From Chionis minor (lineage: Eukaryota > Chordata > Aves > Charadriiformes > Chionididae): DNA of 64,000 bases. Position numbers and translations under genes: made by a program. The notes below the pieces were generated by a model. It ran no database searches. It had not been told where the DNA came from and saw nothing but the letters and a program-made list of their open reading frames with translations. Location of the stretch: positions 2,768,109 through 2,832,108 of the forward strand of contig VZSF01010416.1 of the NCBI GenBank assembly GCA_013398295.1, in the 5' to 3' direction. This document shows, piece after piece, positions 13,701 through 28,700 of the stretch (position 1 is its first letter; every line of letters begins with the position of its first letter).

Positions 13701-16700
13701 GAAGTAGCAGAATATGAGATGAAGCTGAAGATATTTTGATAGCAAAAGAACCCATAAGAAAAGTTAGAGAACACCTTTTATATTTAAGGTGAAGAGAGTG
13801 TCCTTTCAGAAATGCTAAGCCTAACCCTGGGTGCCACCCGAGTTTGCTGAAGCCCACAATTCCCTAAACAAGAGCTAGAAACCAGAAAACTCATTCCAGC
13901 CTGCCTGAGAAATCCCTTTGTTTTTCCACACCTTATCATTTTAAAGGTTCTCTCCTCAAAGTGATGGCTTGGAGGATCCATTCCTTGTGCTCGCGCAAGC
14001 TGTAGGATGTCCATGTCCTTTTTACAACCTTGTGCCAGTTTTTCAAACCTATAGAAAAGGCAAACAAACAACAGAAAAGCTACATGCATACTGCAACATC
14101 GCGCAGAGCATTCTGCCAGACACGGGCCGCAGAGTAAACCTCAGAGCAGAGGTTGGAGAGCAACCTGGAGATGCAGGTCTCACAGTTACTGATGCCTTCA
14201 CACAAAGAGCAGCTTACCAACCTGAACCCCCACCGTCTTTAGTGGCGGGGTCAGGCAGACTCAAGCCTGAAATGACCACGCTGTGGGACGATTAACAGCA
14301 GGCGGCGGGTCTTACCGAGTCGTTTCTGCTACGTTTCCCAGATGCATGAATTGCTTGGAATATTGCAGACACCTCTGTCAACAGAAACAAAACCAAATAC
14401 AGGCGCACTCAGTGATCCTTACACACAGATTCACGACTGGCAGAGAGTTCTAAGGCTGATGGCAACCTCATTTAAGAAAAGCCAATAGTTTTCCCAAGTC
14501 ACCCAAAAACATCCACCCTCGAGTACTTTAAGCCCAAAGCCAAGCACAGCATTTGTCTGAGCTGTTCTGCCCTATTAATCACTTAATTTCTAGATAGGAG
14601 GTTCACCCAAGGGCTAGTCTTATCATTTGGGTACTATTTTCAAACTTGAGTGCTCGTATTTAATAGTGATAATTTGACAGTTCCAAGCCTCCAAGCACAT
14701 CCTCTGACTTCAGCTAGTAGAGAATCCAACTCTGAAAATTTTCCACTTTAGGACACACAAAATCAGAAGTATTAAAAAAAATCCCCCAACCTAACAAAAG
14801 ATCCCACAGAAACAGCGATGGGATTATAATAACACCCAGAGAAAAGTAAAAAAATAAACAAAACAAACCCAGAACATTTCTAAAAAAGATAAAACTGTCA
14901 CCTCATGTTGGTCCTTCAGCAATTTTATGAGCTGTGCATATACTTCATCTGCTTTCTGAGACAGTCGGACATCTTCATGGTGTACAAAGATAAAATCACC
15001 CTCATCATCTGTAGGGGGTGATGGCAGCTGCAACACAAGAATACCACATTTCAGAATCCTTATAGGAAAAAATGAAGTAGACAAAAAGCAGTCAGAGTGT
15101 ATGGAAAGGTCAGTGAAAGGAGATGGGCTGTTTTTCTTCTCAAGGCAATTCCAACCCAACCACTGCTTACACCACTGCCTGACAACTGATTAAGTCATAC
15201 AACCCTGCAAAATGTCGTAAAGGCCTAGTTCCTCGATTATTCAGGTCAGAAGAGATATTACAATGCAGTTTGGTTTCCCCACCTACCCAAATACCAACAG
15301 AAACCAGGGCTGTATCACATGCATCTGATCCTCATCCCAAAATGGAATTGGGACACAGCTAAGAGATGATGTACTTGCACCCTAAGCCAAGGGAACACTT
15401 CCAAGTTGCGTGGTTTAGCTGTGCCATTATAAACCAAGGAGCAAAAAGGGCAAAATTTTCTCAAAATCTGGCACATTTGAGTAGCAGCAGAGGAAACAAA
15501 ATGAAACAGAAACTCAAACAAAAATACAGGGGAATTTCGGGGCTCAGTATCCAGATTTGTAACTTGAGCAGACTAACTTAATTTGTGTCAAGAAATATCT
15601 ACGAAATCATTCACTGTTTGAAATAAGGACTTAAGATGTCCGAGAATATGAAACAAAGCAGAATACTAACAGTCCTACTAACCTTGGAAATATCAACAGG
15701 TTTGCCACATTTTGCTTGCTCAATCTTTAGGTCAAAGCTCTTGGCTGTTCTGAGATACATCTTAGCCTGTTCAAGGTTATTTTCTTTCTTTGCTTTGACG
15801 GCCGCTTTCATGTATTGCTTCTTTCTGTTCTCCAGAAATTCCAGCTGTTCCCTAGCTGAAAAACAGTTGTATAAAAACCCTCACTCATCTGACACTGCCA
15901 TGCCCCTGAAACAGGTTTATCGTGTTCAGTTTATAGGCAGAAAAAGGTCAGTAAATGTACAGATACCAAATAAGGACATTTCCTTACTGCACTTAAGTGT
16001 TTCTTGGCCAGTTTCAATTTCAAGTATCAGAAAAAGAAACAAAATTCCTTCATCAATGACATCCTTCATCAAAAAGCCTCATCGCACTTCATGAGTGTCA
16101 CAACAGTAATTACAGCCCCTTATCTGCAGGCAGGAGACAGACTCCACTACAGCTGATTGGTTCAAAGAAGCAGCTGAATTCAAACTTTCAGCTTGACACC
16201 TTAACTTCTAAAAGACAGCAAATATTATGAGCATCTTCTGTACTCCTTTCTTTCCTCTCCCCTGATCTGTTGAAAAACCCCGCAGATGAACCAATGTGTG
16301 CAGGCACATTGAGACATATCCACCTCTGCTTATTTATAATTCCTTGACATCATAGTTGCTTATTAACTCTTGGGTCTCCTCTTTCTTTCCCAAAACAGTA
16401 AGGACAACCACGCAAGTAAGAAAAGATTGCTTTACAGGTCAGTGCATCCTGCCTCTTCCCATACCTCGCTTAGGAAGCAGTACAGCATGAGCTGATTACA
16501 GCCATTTCCAAAGCTACTCATATTGTATTCACCACTGCACTCTACTCGTGATTGCACAAGCTAAACAACACTTGCAAGAGGTGCCTGTCTCAGCAAACAA
16601 GTATTCCAGTGACTCCCACCCTATGTTCACTGCTGTCGGTGAACGTTGATGACGATCAACTTATTCCCATCCTCCCCAAAGAGCGCGCTGTCCTGCTGCT

Positions 16701-19700
16701 GTAAGCAATTTGCCCAATCAGCCAAAACCAAACTAATTAGACAAGGTAGCTAGCCCAGATTCCACCGAGACAAAACCCACAGTGTGCTCTGTAAGGCTGA
16801 GACACAGAGCACAGGTATTTTCAAAGAAAATCTGTGGAGAACGGACTGAGCAAAGCCATTAATCCAACTGATCTTGGCTCCTTGACTTTCCCAGTATAGG
16901 CCTTAAGTGCAACCGCTCCACTCCACTCCCACACCTCCCTCCGCCTTGCACTCTCTGACAAGAAAAAAGACAGGTTCTTTACAGTTGATTTTTCAGGTAC
17001 AGGCAGCTGTAAGCTGCACTTCGTAATTCTGGGGGAAAAAAGGTTACATTTGGATCACAGAATGTACTTTGGCTAGTGAAGTACAGGTGACAATAATGAA
17101 GCACTGACATTTTGTTGTGAAAATCAAGAATCTGTACAGGTTCTTGTTACACCTATGGGTCTTATAAAATACTTGAAATAGTATTTCAGAAGAGATTACT
17201 GTAACACCAGAGACCAGGTATTATTAATTCCTTCACAGCGTAAGTCTAGGGCAATTCACTTAAGAGATTAATATGTCAGCTAAAATTGCAAAAAACCAAT
17301 CTCGTGAGGATTCATAGATTTTTCAAAGCCAAAATGGACAACTACAATGTTTTAATGGTCTTTATAAAACAAGTCATGGAATTTTCTAGAGAGAAGTTAT
17401 GAGCTAATCGCAGCGGCACTGTGAAATGTCTTTGTACTCTGCAAAAGAACTCACAGCAGCCAATTGGGCGCTTCCGCTTTGCCCTGAGGGAACTACCCAG
17501 GGCTGAACAGAAGAAGAACGATGGGATTATAGCCAAGGCACGACAACGGAATCAGCGAGAGCCTCAACACTGCTGGTGTGTGCCCAAATCACGCCAGGAG
17601 GTGGTGGCTATTCCTTACTACCTGTACAATTAATCTTGTACAGACAACTGTTTAGTGACCTTAGCAATGGCCGCACTAGAGATCCATGAAACACCGCCTG
17701 TATTCCAGTTTGAGATCCCTGGATCAAGCACTGGGCAGAAACCACTGTTTGCTGTAGGAAGCGGCATTAGATCAATAAATAATTCACACTGGCAAGCCGT
17801 CCACTTTAATGGGAGTATGTGTAGCGTTCAACTGTGAGCAGAGTTAAACATTATGAATCGATACACTTGTTACATCAAAATTAATTAAAAACCCAATCAC
17901 CCTTATAATTACAAATGCTGCCTCTGTGAAATAAAGCTGCATGGCTAGTCTGGATCTGCCCTCCAGCAGACACATATATTGAGTCTCCTGTCAGAGGAAA
18001 TCTATGCCACACATTCACAGGCTCATATCTAAAATATAACAAAAAAGTCTTTACCAAGGTATTAAACTGAACTAGCGCAAACGACTTGCACATGAATCAC
18101 TGGGAACGACGATCCCTTCATCTTACCAGCTGGAGGGAGACGATCCATTGACTCTGCCTTGTCCATGGCGGAGGGCGATGCAGCTCGTTTCACGTGCTCA
18201 GGAGAGCTCTCCTCCTCAGCTACGGCAGACGGCCCTATAATTGGCTTAACAACTTGAGTCGGCTTTCCAGGCAGCTGAGCAGGCTTCTTGGCAACCGGGG
18301 CCTGTGTCAGAGGTTCGTTCTAGCATAACAAAAATAATTTCACATTAGAGGCACAAAATCTATTCCAGAGTTGAGGATAACACCTCAAGCATCAACAGCC
18401 ATGGTTATCACTGTATCAGCCTTCTGGTATCACTTTCGAGGGGAACGTAACATTCCAAACAGCAAATTTTAACTTCTAGGGGTTTATGAGACATGCCGTG
18501 CCATGCCAGTAGGCAGCTGACCTATGCAAGCATCAAAGCTCTGCTATCAAAGGGACAAAAGGAATGTTCAACAAGGCAGTGATTTCAAAAAAAGCAGGTG
18601 CATGCAGAAAAAACATCATCCAGGCATTCTGTCCATTAAAAGCTATTCTGGTTGAAAGCACAAACAATCAGTAACCAAATCCAGAGATATCAAGAAATGA
18701 AGCCGAAGTCTAAAGGCTGGTGCTGCCTGACAAAAAGCAGTAAGTGTTGAACATCCTCGGAAAGCATAAACACAGGAGCTACCGGGATGGAGGATCAAAG
18801 TACAGATTTAAGTACTTTAGAACAATGTAAAGGGGTGTCTAGGATCTGAAGTGTTTGCTTTAAAAATTAAACCCACGTATAAGACAGTCACAAAAGAGCC
18901 AAATTCTGGACTCATGGACTCTGTAGGTACTGACTGTAATAACATGCCATCTCTCTCTCTCCCCCTACACTATAATGCAAACTAAATTAGTACTAAGGAT
19001 GCTGTACTCTTCAGGCTTCTGGGAAGTGTGTTTCATCTCAGTACCTTTGCTTGACTGGAAATCTGTTGGCTTCATCTCTGCCTACTACAAGAGACAGCAT
19101 TTTAACTTTTACACATCCCACAAAAAAATACTAACCTCCTCCTCTTCATCATTCTCCTCCATGTTTGCCAACTTGCTGGCACTTTCTAGAACAGAAGCTA
19201 CTGTGCTGTCACCACCCGTTGCTGCAACACCAGGAAGAGGGGGAAATCCTGAGGAGGAAAGGAATACAGAAGTAAGGAGTTGCATAAGACCTATGTTCCG
19301 TCTTCCACATTTTTTTCTTTTCTGTAAAGTGACTTCTATCCAAGCATCTATTACCTAATATATTTCAGAATTCAGCGTAACTAGACTGAGGCCAAGGCCA
19401 CAAAGCCTCGCTAGATAAAGGCTGAGTGGTGGGCTTAAGATCAGGCCTCTCACAGATACACAGGCTTAAAGGGATGATGCCAATATGAGGCAATAACTGA
19501 GCATAGTTTCCAAAGCTGAGCAACTGGCAGCCAGGCAAGGAACCTCACAACCTCACGACTTTGGTAATAGAGGTGCCCCCAGAACCAGCAAGGAATTTAG
19601 TCTCTCTTTTGCACAGAAGGACAGCAGATTGTACAAAGAGTTGCTGGCTCTTTTTCCCGCCCCCTCTTACTGCTGCCTCGCCTTAGCTGGTACACAGTCC

Positions 19701-22700
19701 AGCAGAAAATCAGTCCTACCCCTCAGAGTAATAAACAATACATCACTGACATCTGGATAACACACTGAAACATCAGCCTCTGCCGAAAATCTACTGCAAT
19801 GCAGGGGCTGCAAAGTAAGGCAGAATCACAGTAATTAAATGTGAAGTAGATGGAGGACAAGCCTTTTCATTATTTTATTGTCCTTTTAATGATAGGAGTA
19901 AGGCTTGATGATGGAAGATGAACTCTCACTTCCACACTACAAGTTCAGCGTCAGCTTCAGACAACAGAGACCCAGAGCCACTACTATAAAATGTGTTAAT
20001 AAGATTTATCTCATTATATGTAGCAAGTAGTTTTGTTGTCAGTCTCATTAGAAGTGCCAAGAAATAATGACTAAACTGCTTCTAAACCTAGAAATGGCTG
20101 CTACAGGGACAGAAGAAGTTTGAGGTAGACAGGCACACAGAATCCTACGCTGCTGCCCCCACATGACATTTGATCCATTACTCAGCAGCATTTTTGTCTC
20201 CAAGGAGGTCCAGGCTGGTACTTATCATCATCCACATGCAATGAAATGCACTGCCAGTCCATTATAATCTCATTGCTGGTTCCAGTGACAGCCTAACGGT
20301 TGTCTTCAATGCAAATCACATGGCCTCTAAATGATGGCTGAAAAACATGCAGCTAACACATAAGGAAATTGGGGAGTCATCCATATTTTCAGTGGTGTAA
20401 ATGTGGAGTACCTCACTCTTACAGAAACTGTTATTTACCAAGAAATGGATCGCGTTCGAGAGCAAGGGATGCTAAACTGCTTTTCAGGGACAGCTTCAAA
20501 GCAGGGAACCTTTAAAGCAGTACATGGCCTGACAGAGCTGGCACTGCCTACTTTACTACTACTACACTACTTGCCATTGCCACATTTGACAGTGACAAAA
20601 AGGCATAAGGTCCACATCCCTTTTCTAGGGTCGGTTTGGCTTTTTTACCAACTAAAAAAAAGAATCTAGACACCACTTTGCAGTGCTAAGTATATCTTTT
20701 CAGAAGATACTATCAGGCACAAGATAGAAGGAATGATGCTTCCTAGGGGAGAAACAGTATCATGCAAACCAGAGGTGAAGTCTTTATAGATGACCTTGCC
20801 CAATCTTTTACAAACACAGCACTACACATTCTGAAGAAGATAAAAAGGACACAGAGTGTCTGAAGAAGCAGGTTCAGTTTCTGCCTCTGTCACTGTCTCA
20901 GTGTGACCATGGGCGCGATTTGCTTCGTCTCTATAGACTGTTTTTACCAGCCATGAGAGCTGCAATACTGATCTGACTGGTAAGGTGTTGCAAGAAGATG
21001 TTTAAATTAAATACAGAGTTCTGAGGCTTCTGCTGGGAATAAATAGAATGGGAAACAATTTTTTTCCATTTCAAAAATCTCCTTCCAGTAAACTAAGAAG
21101 CCAATATATCCCAAGTTCTCTTTCCTCTAGGAGGGCTGGCACAGAGAACAGACAGGTGACATTTCCCACACCTGCCCATAGTTAAGTTGTTTAACTTTTC
21201 AAATAGTGCCAGTTTCAAGTTCCAGTGCTGTCAAATAGGCAGTCAGTAGTCAGGAATATTCACCAGTGTGAAAATCCGGGAGCATACTAACAAGCAGTTT
21301 CACAGTACCATCCAACAGCAAGGGCAGCCTACTCACTTGAGAAAAAGGCAGAGCTGTTCCACAGGATAAGGAAGAAATCTCTGCACACCTCCGTCAGGGC
21401 CCAGTAGATACGCAAAAGTTGGTATTAGGACATTTTATATTCACACTTACCAGGAGGAACAGGTAGCTCGGAAAAATTCACTTTTCTCCCTGCTTTATGG
21501 GCTCTTATGGCATCCTGATATTGCTGTAATCAAAGGCACTCAGTAAGACACAATAGCAAGATGACTATAAATTAGCAATCATCAGTATTTAACCAGCATA
21601 AATATTGCAGAATACACAGTATTTTGCTATAATATGTGCATTGTCTCTATTTCTCCTTCCTCCGAACGCTTTACAGCTTCGGCGCTGGAGCTCTTTTCAA
21701 ACAGAAGGACAATACACAATTTATTTCAGCCTTGAAAAGGTCTTCAGCAAGAGAACTAATTCAAACGGCTTTGCTGGATGCAAGCAACTTGCTGCACTTT
21801 GGTTTTACCTTGGCTATCCTCTCGTGCATCCTGCCTTTCCGGTCATCCCCACTCGCTTTAGCCTGTGCTGCTGCTGACTTGTACTTCTCAAGCCTTTGCT
21901 GCAACGCTTCCAGCACTGTTTTTGGCTGCTGCAGGGAAGCTTGAAATAAGACAAACAACGAAATGCCACATGATTCAGATTTCAAAACATATGAGCTGCC
22001 TTTTCCCTCCCCTTCCTTACCTCCTGCAGAGACAAAAACATCATTGCAAAGTCTTATTATGTACACAACTCTTCTATCAACTTCTACTTCCATTGCTGAT
22101 CCAGAACAAAAGTACAGATGGGATCAGCAGCAAACAGTATTCATGAAAATTAGGCAGCTTTACTCAATCCTACTGCAGTTCAGTGGGACAGGGCAGACCT
22201 TAAAGTGCCCTCCAGCCCTGCTATTTTTATGGCTCGCTACAGAAAGCCAGAAGTCCTACCTGAAGCTTCTTGGGTGTAAGGTTCAAGTGTCGCAAGATCC
22301 TGGGAACCTCCCGCTGGAGCTGGTACCTTTTGCTTGGACGCACCTTGTACATCTCCTAGACTTTCAAGATCTGCAAAGCAAGGAAAGCAGGAAGTTTCAC
22401 AGTGTGTTCCATTAACAGCAAGTCAACCCATGTTACTGAGAAAACCATCAACTGGATCACATCATCTTCCTGAAAGCTCTTTGGCTTCAAAACAACATCT
22501 GCATGGCTAGTTAAGTCTAAGGTTCCCATTAGCCCTGCACAGGCTGGAGAGGTAGGCCCGTGCCAACCTCATGAAGTTCAACCAGGCCAAGCACAAGGTC
22601 CTGCACCTGGGTCAGGGTAGTCCCATGCACAAATACAGGCTGGGCAAAGAATGGATGGAAAGCAGCCATGAGAATAGGGACTTGGGGGTGTTGGTAAGAT

Positions 22701-25700
22701 AAGAAGCTCAACAAGAGCTGGCAATACGCGCTTGCAGCCCAGAAGGCCAACAACATCCCGGGCTGCATCAAAAGACATGTGGCCAGCAGGCCGAGGGAGA
22801 TGATTCTGCCGCTCTACTCTGCTCTTGTGAGACCCCACCTGGAATAGTGCGTCCAGCTCTGGAGCCCTCAGCACAGGAAAGACATGGACCTGTTGGAGCA
22901 GGTCCAGAGGAGGCCACAAAGATGATCAGAGGGCTAGAGCTGAGAGGACAGGCTGAGAGAGTTGGGGTTGTTCGGCCTGGAGAAGAGAAGGCTCCGGGGA
23001 GACCTTACAGCAGCTTTCCAGTATCTGAAGGGGGCCTACAAGAAAGCCGGAGAGGGACTTTTTCCAAGGGCATGTAGTGATAGGACGAGGGGTAATGTCT
23101 TCAAACTGGAAGAGGGGAGATTGAGATTACATCTCAGGAAGAAATTTTTTACTCTGAGGGTGGTGAGGCACTAGAACAGGTTACCCAGGGAACTTGTGGA
23201 GGGCCCATCCCTGGAAGTGCTCAAGGCCAGGCTGGATGGGGCTTTGAGCAACCTGCTCTAGTGGGAGGTGTCCTTGCCTATGGCAGTGGGGGTTGGAACC
23301 AGATGATCTTTAATGTCCCTTCCAACCCAAACCATTCTATCATTCTATGATTACTCAGAGAAAACGCTTTATAATAGAAAATCTCAAATGCCACTTTAAT
23401 TTAGGTTAGTGCTGCTTGAGGGAAAAGAGGGGGAAAAAAAAAAAGTAAAACCAGTTCAAGTATTCTAAGAATTCTCTCCCTGAAATACAATTTGGTATCT
23501 TGACAGATGGAAAGAATGAACAAGATTGCTAATTGACTAAAATACCCTAGTAACAAAAGATGTACTGAAAAAAGGAAGCAAGTAATACCATCTATTCAGA
23601 CACCCAAGTTTCTGGCATTGCATAGCAGTAGTTATTTCAGAAAACTACAAAAATATCCGCTGCAAAATTCTTGCACTTTTTAAGGAAACATTATATCATG
23701 GATAAAGTTTCTCTCTAGTGCCATTTGGTAATCAGTTTATAACTTAAGGAGTCATAAATCTCATGATTTACTGAAATAAAATAATCTGTTGGTTTCTTAA
23801 ATAATCTACTAAAGTAAGTTGTTTAAAACATGGAGTTGTACAGACCAAATATTAGTTGGTGGTGGTGACGCTAGATTTATTTAAAAAAAAAAAGAAGCCA
23901 AACCTCTCTTACAATGATCAAAGTACCTTTAATATCGATAACTGGCTTTAAGATTTAGATTTTAATGCACTGCAATCCATTAGTTGATCTCTTAATCTGA
24001 AATATTGGAACTCCAGTTGGATCACATAACATCATCAAATATTATAGTAAACTTTAAGAATGTTCTTTCCCTTCCACTTCAAATACTGGCTGCTATTATC
24101 TAAAGTTATAAAAGTAGAAATATTAGACATTGACACCTACTTGAACTTATAATTCACAAAGAGTAACTTCAATATAAATTATACCTCATTTTTCATTGAT
24201 CTTGATTAGAATTTGAATATGCAGTAAGCCTCAGACCTAAGTGATCTTCAATTCTTCTTTGCAGACAAATTCAGAATCATTCCATTACAGCACAGAGAGA
24301 CTTCTAAAATGTTTTTTGTAAGGCAAGCCTTACCCTGAGGAGATGGAGGCATGTTCTGGAGGTCTATCGGCTGCCCACTATCCAAAGCTTCCAAGACCAC
24401 ATTAAATTTCTAATGCAGAAAAAACAAAGCAGAATATTTATTCTTGTATGGCCAAGACTTACTGCCACAATTAATATCTGACACTCAGTGCATGTGGGTA
24501 CAGCACAGTGTATGTTTAGCATTCAGGACTTTTTGTGTGCATACCTTGCCTGCCTTCATGTATTCCTTCGCTTTCTCCAGGTCCCCTTGCTGCTTGGCTT
24601 TTAGAGCTGCTAATTTATACTCCTTCTGCCTCATAAGTAGTATTGCTCTCGTGCTGCTGTTCTGGAGATCTGTGAGAATGAAATAATGTTGATACTTACA
24701 CAGAGTGTGCATGTGTTGTGTATCCCTTGCCATGTCCGACAATTCCAACCTGCATTAATCCTCTTTTGCTTTCAATCACACAGCCATCTGACAAAAGTCC
24801 GGAAGTCCTATCGGACATCACAATCCCACTTTTCCCAATTAAAAAAAAAAAAAAAAAAAGAGACAGAGAGAAACTGAGGTACAGCGAAAGTCAGGTAAAA
24901 GACACTGATACAGTGCATATAAGACCTCTATAACAATAACTGCACTGCCAGAAATTCAGCATCCCACTGACATCCAGGCGAGTTCCCACATAAGCAGTGC
25001 TTTGCTACACAATACAAATATCAAGAAAGATGTAACATTAAGACGGTGTTGCAACTGCTTATCCTCTCAAATCATGGTACCTGTTTCCCCAGTAGGACTA
25101 GAAGCAGCATGACCCTGTAGAGACTCTGATTCCAGATGCTGCACTGCCTCATGAGAGGTCTTCTGCTCATCATCTGCAGCAGACTCAGCTTTAATGTCTG
25201 GTGTGACACTGACTGACCCTCCTGAATTCTCTAACTCCACTCCTGTGGCTGGAGAAAAGTGAGAAGAACTCTTTCCTGTTGCAACAGGAGGTGGCATTTC
25301 TTCTTCATTGATTTTTTTGCCTTTCTTCACTGCAGCCAGCATGGTTTCCAGTGTCTGCCAGAGATGGGACATCAAAGTCAATAGGCATTTTCATCATATT
25401 ACATATTACTAGCATGAAATCATTAAAACACAAATTCATTCCCTTATTTGTGATGGGATCTATTACACACACTACTATAGATTGCTGCCCTTTAGCTCCC
25501 TACTTTTCTGCAAGACCAACTTCAGCGCTAGTGAAGGTGCCCGTTTATCAGGGCAACACAAACAAGACTTGCTACCCAAACTATGTAACTGCAAGTACCT
25601 CAACACCTGACATCACTGGACAGCTGATGTGGTCCAGTCAGCTTTGTCACAAAAAGTGCAAAAAGTGACACCAAGGAAGCCATTTATACCAACTGTAGAC

Positions 25701-28700
25701 ACATTTTATGTTTTTAAAACAAAATAAAATACACTACTCTGAAATGTCACTGCCTATGTGGATTCAGGGAAGGAAGGAGTCTGCATACTTACTTAATGCA
25801 ATGAAAAAAACCATTAAATACTAACAAAGGAAATGGGGCTTCAGCTGGTGACCTGTGGCAAGAAGCTCTCACCATCTGTAACATGTGTTAGCTGCTGCTC
25901 TTTTTTTTTTTTGAAACTGCTCCTCTGCCACAAATATTACCTTCCTCAGTATTCATTTGTTTATTTTAAATTTAAAGTTCAGACAAAAGACCACCATGAA
26001 CTTTAAGCCAGAACAAACGTTTTACTTCTTTCATCTTGCACAGAAACTGAAATGGAAGTGCAGAAAAAAAACAACAAAATCTCATCACAGCCAGAATCGC
26101 TACTATTTTTGGTCAGCTGTGACACTGTTTGACATATTAAGCAACGGTGGTAGAGATAGTTTGGACTGACTGCACGTGAGAGTGGGGTTCAGACCAGTAC
26201 AGCAAGCCACACACAGCTCTCTATTCTCCACGTGTGGGATGACAGACTGACTGGAAATGGAATTAAACGCTGAGATTAAAGTTCACAGAACTACATACAA
26301 GAGATAACTACACCATTTGTTGGCATGTCATTTTGCTAATTAAGGAACCGTGAGCTGTGAAGTGATCTAGTCTATTATCCTCAGCTACACTGCTTAGGCA
26401 CAAGGAAACTCCCTACCTTGAAAAATAAAGGAAGTGGCAAACAGGGCACTAAGCTTCGTTACCAGATGAAATAAGTTGTTTGCCTATCCTTCTTGCTCTC
26501 CAAAAGGTCAGGTGGTTTCATGTACATTCCTTTCAGACCTAGCAGGCAGTGGACACATGCAGACATCTCCTTTCTTGTGCACTTCCTCCCCTGGGTTTGG
26601 CCTCAGTTGTTCCCTTTGTACCTTAAGACACCTGACAGCTAGCGAGACGTGACATTCTTCCCTCGGTGGACAGTGCTGAGCGATAAAGCTTTGCTCAACC
26701 AGACAGAGCTGCCTGCTGTCTGAGGTGATGCAGGAGGCCAGATGCAAGCAAAGAGGGAAATAAAGGCACCCTGCACAGCGGTAATCGGCAAGCTCTACCA
26801 ACTAACTACAAGCACGCCACCTGGATGAAAAGATGCAAAGCCGAAGAAACCGCTCCTTGCTGCAGTTTTTAATTGCCTTAATAAAAAATCATGTACTATT
26901 AATTTTCAACCACAGCCAACTCACTTCAGGGAAAGGTAACGCTTTCCTTTGTCTCACAGAACTGAGTGGAAGGTTAGTATTCAAAGGGAGGCATCAGCGA
27001 TGAACTGGCAGGTACATGTGCTAGGAAAGCTCCTAAAATTTGCTTTAGGGTAACACTAAACAGCCATCACAGCTCAAATTCAGATCTAGACGGGTGGGTT
27101 TAACATCGGCATTTACCACAAACCCTGCCTGTGGCTACCACTAGCCACATTCGTCACAAACAAAGCTGATGTGCAAAAAGGCATTTGAAGTTACACTTTA
27201 CATGTGTATTTGCTACATCAGACTGCTAGTAGGTAACAGGAAATGGTTTTGAAGTAACTCAAGGCAGCATATTAGAAGCTCTCTCCCCTTTCAACAAATA
27301 CACACATCTGGAAAGACTATGAACTACAGAGAACTGACTTTGCCTCTCCCTCATTCACATACCTGATGAACTCAACTTACCTTAAGGCCCCTTTCGTATC
27401 GGCGTATTTTGGCACTCTCACCTGACTCCTTTGCATTAGAAATTGCTGTCCTATAGTCAGCAATTCTCTTCTCTATTGTCTGTTGCAGCTCACTGGTAAC
27501 AGCGGGAAGCGAGGTGGTCTCAGAAAAAATAATAAAACAAATCAAGAAAACTTATTTCATCCAGCTATATGAGTTTTCCCACAGCACTGAAAAACAAATA
27601 CTCCTCTTCACATGCACTCCCGTTCATCAAGAGCACAAGAACGAAACAGTCTCTAAAACAGAGGAGCGCTTGTACTAGGCTAACAGTTCCCTGGATCCAC
27701 CTCTGGACTTTCTCTGAAAGGCCTAATAGAGAAGAATGGGTGGAGACGTTTAGAAAACTCACAGTCACAGGGTAATTTGAGCCATGTGGTTAGGGAGTAG
27801 GTGAAGAGAACAGTAAAGTCTCTCAAACACCACAAAACAGAGGGTGTGAAGGGGTATTTTGGCACAAATCTTGACTTTTTCTTTCCTTATTTTTAAAACA
27901 TGCTAGTTTACTCCTTTCTGGGCCGCTTCAACATGGTTTTACTACAAGAGCTCTTTTTCTTCCTCCTACAGCCTGGAATTAGTTCAGCAACAAAAGCAGC
28001 CTAAGCAAAGTTATGAGTAGCCACTTAAAAACACTCACTCCACAGCTGCAAGACCTTTCAGAAGGCTACTGATGTAATTATTGCCATTATCTCTGTAGAA
28101 ACACTCTCAGACCCATTTATTAATGGGCCCAATGCACGAGGGCACTGGAATCCGTAGCACACAATAAAAACATGGCAGTAACAGAACAAAACATTTGGCT
28201 GCAGGAGGACTGACAAATGAAGCCCAGAAAGCTAATGCTACTGAGAAAAATTCTACAAAGATGTCAAAGATGTTGAGTTCTAACAAGTCTCACAATTTCA
28301 GCACACCGCTCAATACTCTGAGGGGCAAGAGACAAACTCTGGAAGCCTGAATGGCAGTCTGCATGCTCATATGTACAATGAGGGACAAGACATGCTTGAT
28401 TCCAACTGCCAACTTCCTCAATTCTATGCTAACACGATGATAAAAAGGATGACAGAAATCATCCTTTGAACAAAGGAAAAAAATTCACCGGTATCAATAC
28501 AGCATTGGTTTCCACAGAGAAGACAGCAATAGTGTAGTTTTTCCTTACATGGAGGACAAGACAACATCTCTAGATCCTTGTTTGTGACCCCCATATAAGC
28601 TGCATGACAACACTGATTCGGCAAAACTGTCAAGAACGTGAAGCTCTTTCCTACCTGCGGCTGCAGTTCAGGTTGCTCATTTTCCGGTTCAGCTGTGGAT

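Noticed and set aside
22529..23174. Open frames of 70-113 codons in CC2D1B intron 8
   Set aside because: They are shadows within a truncated CR1 copy.
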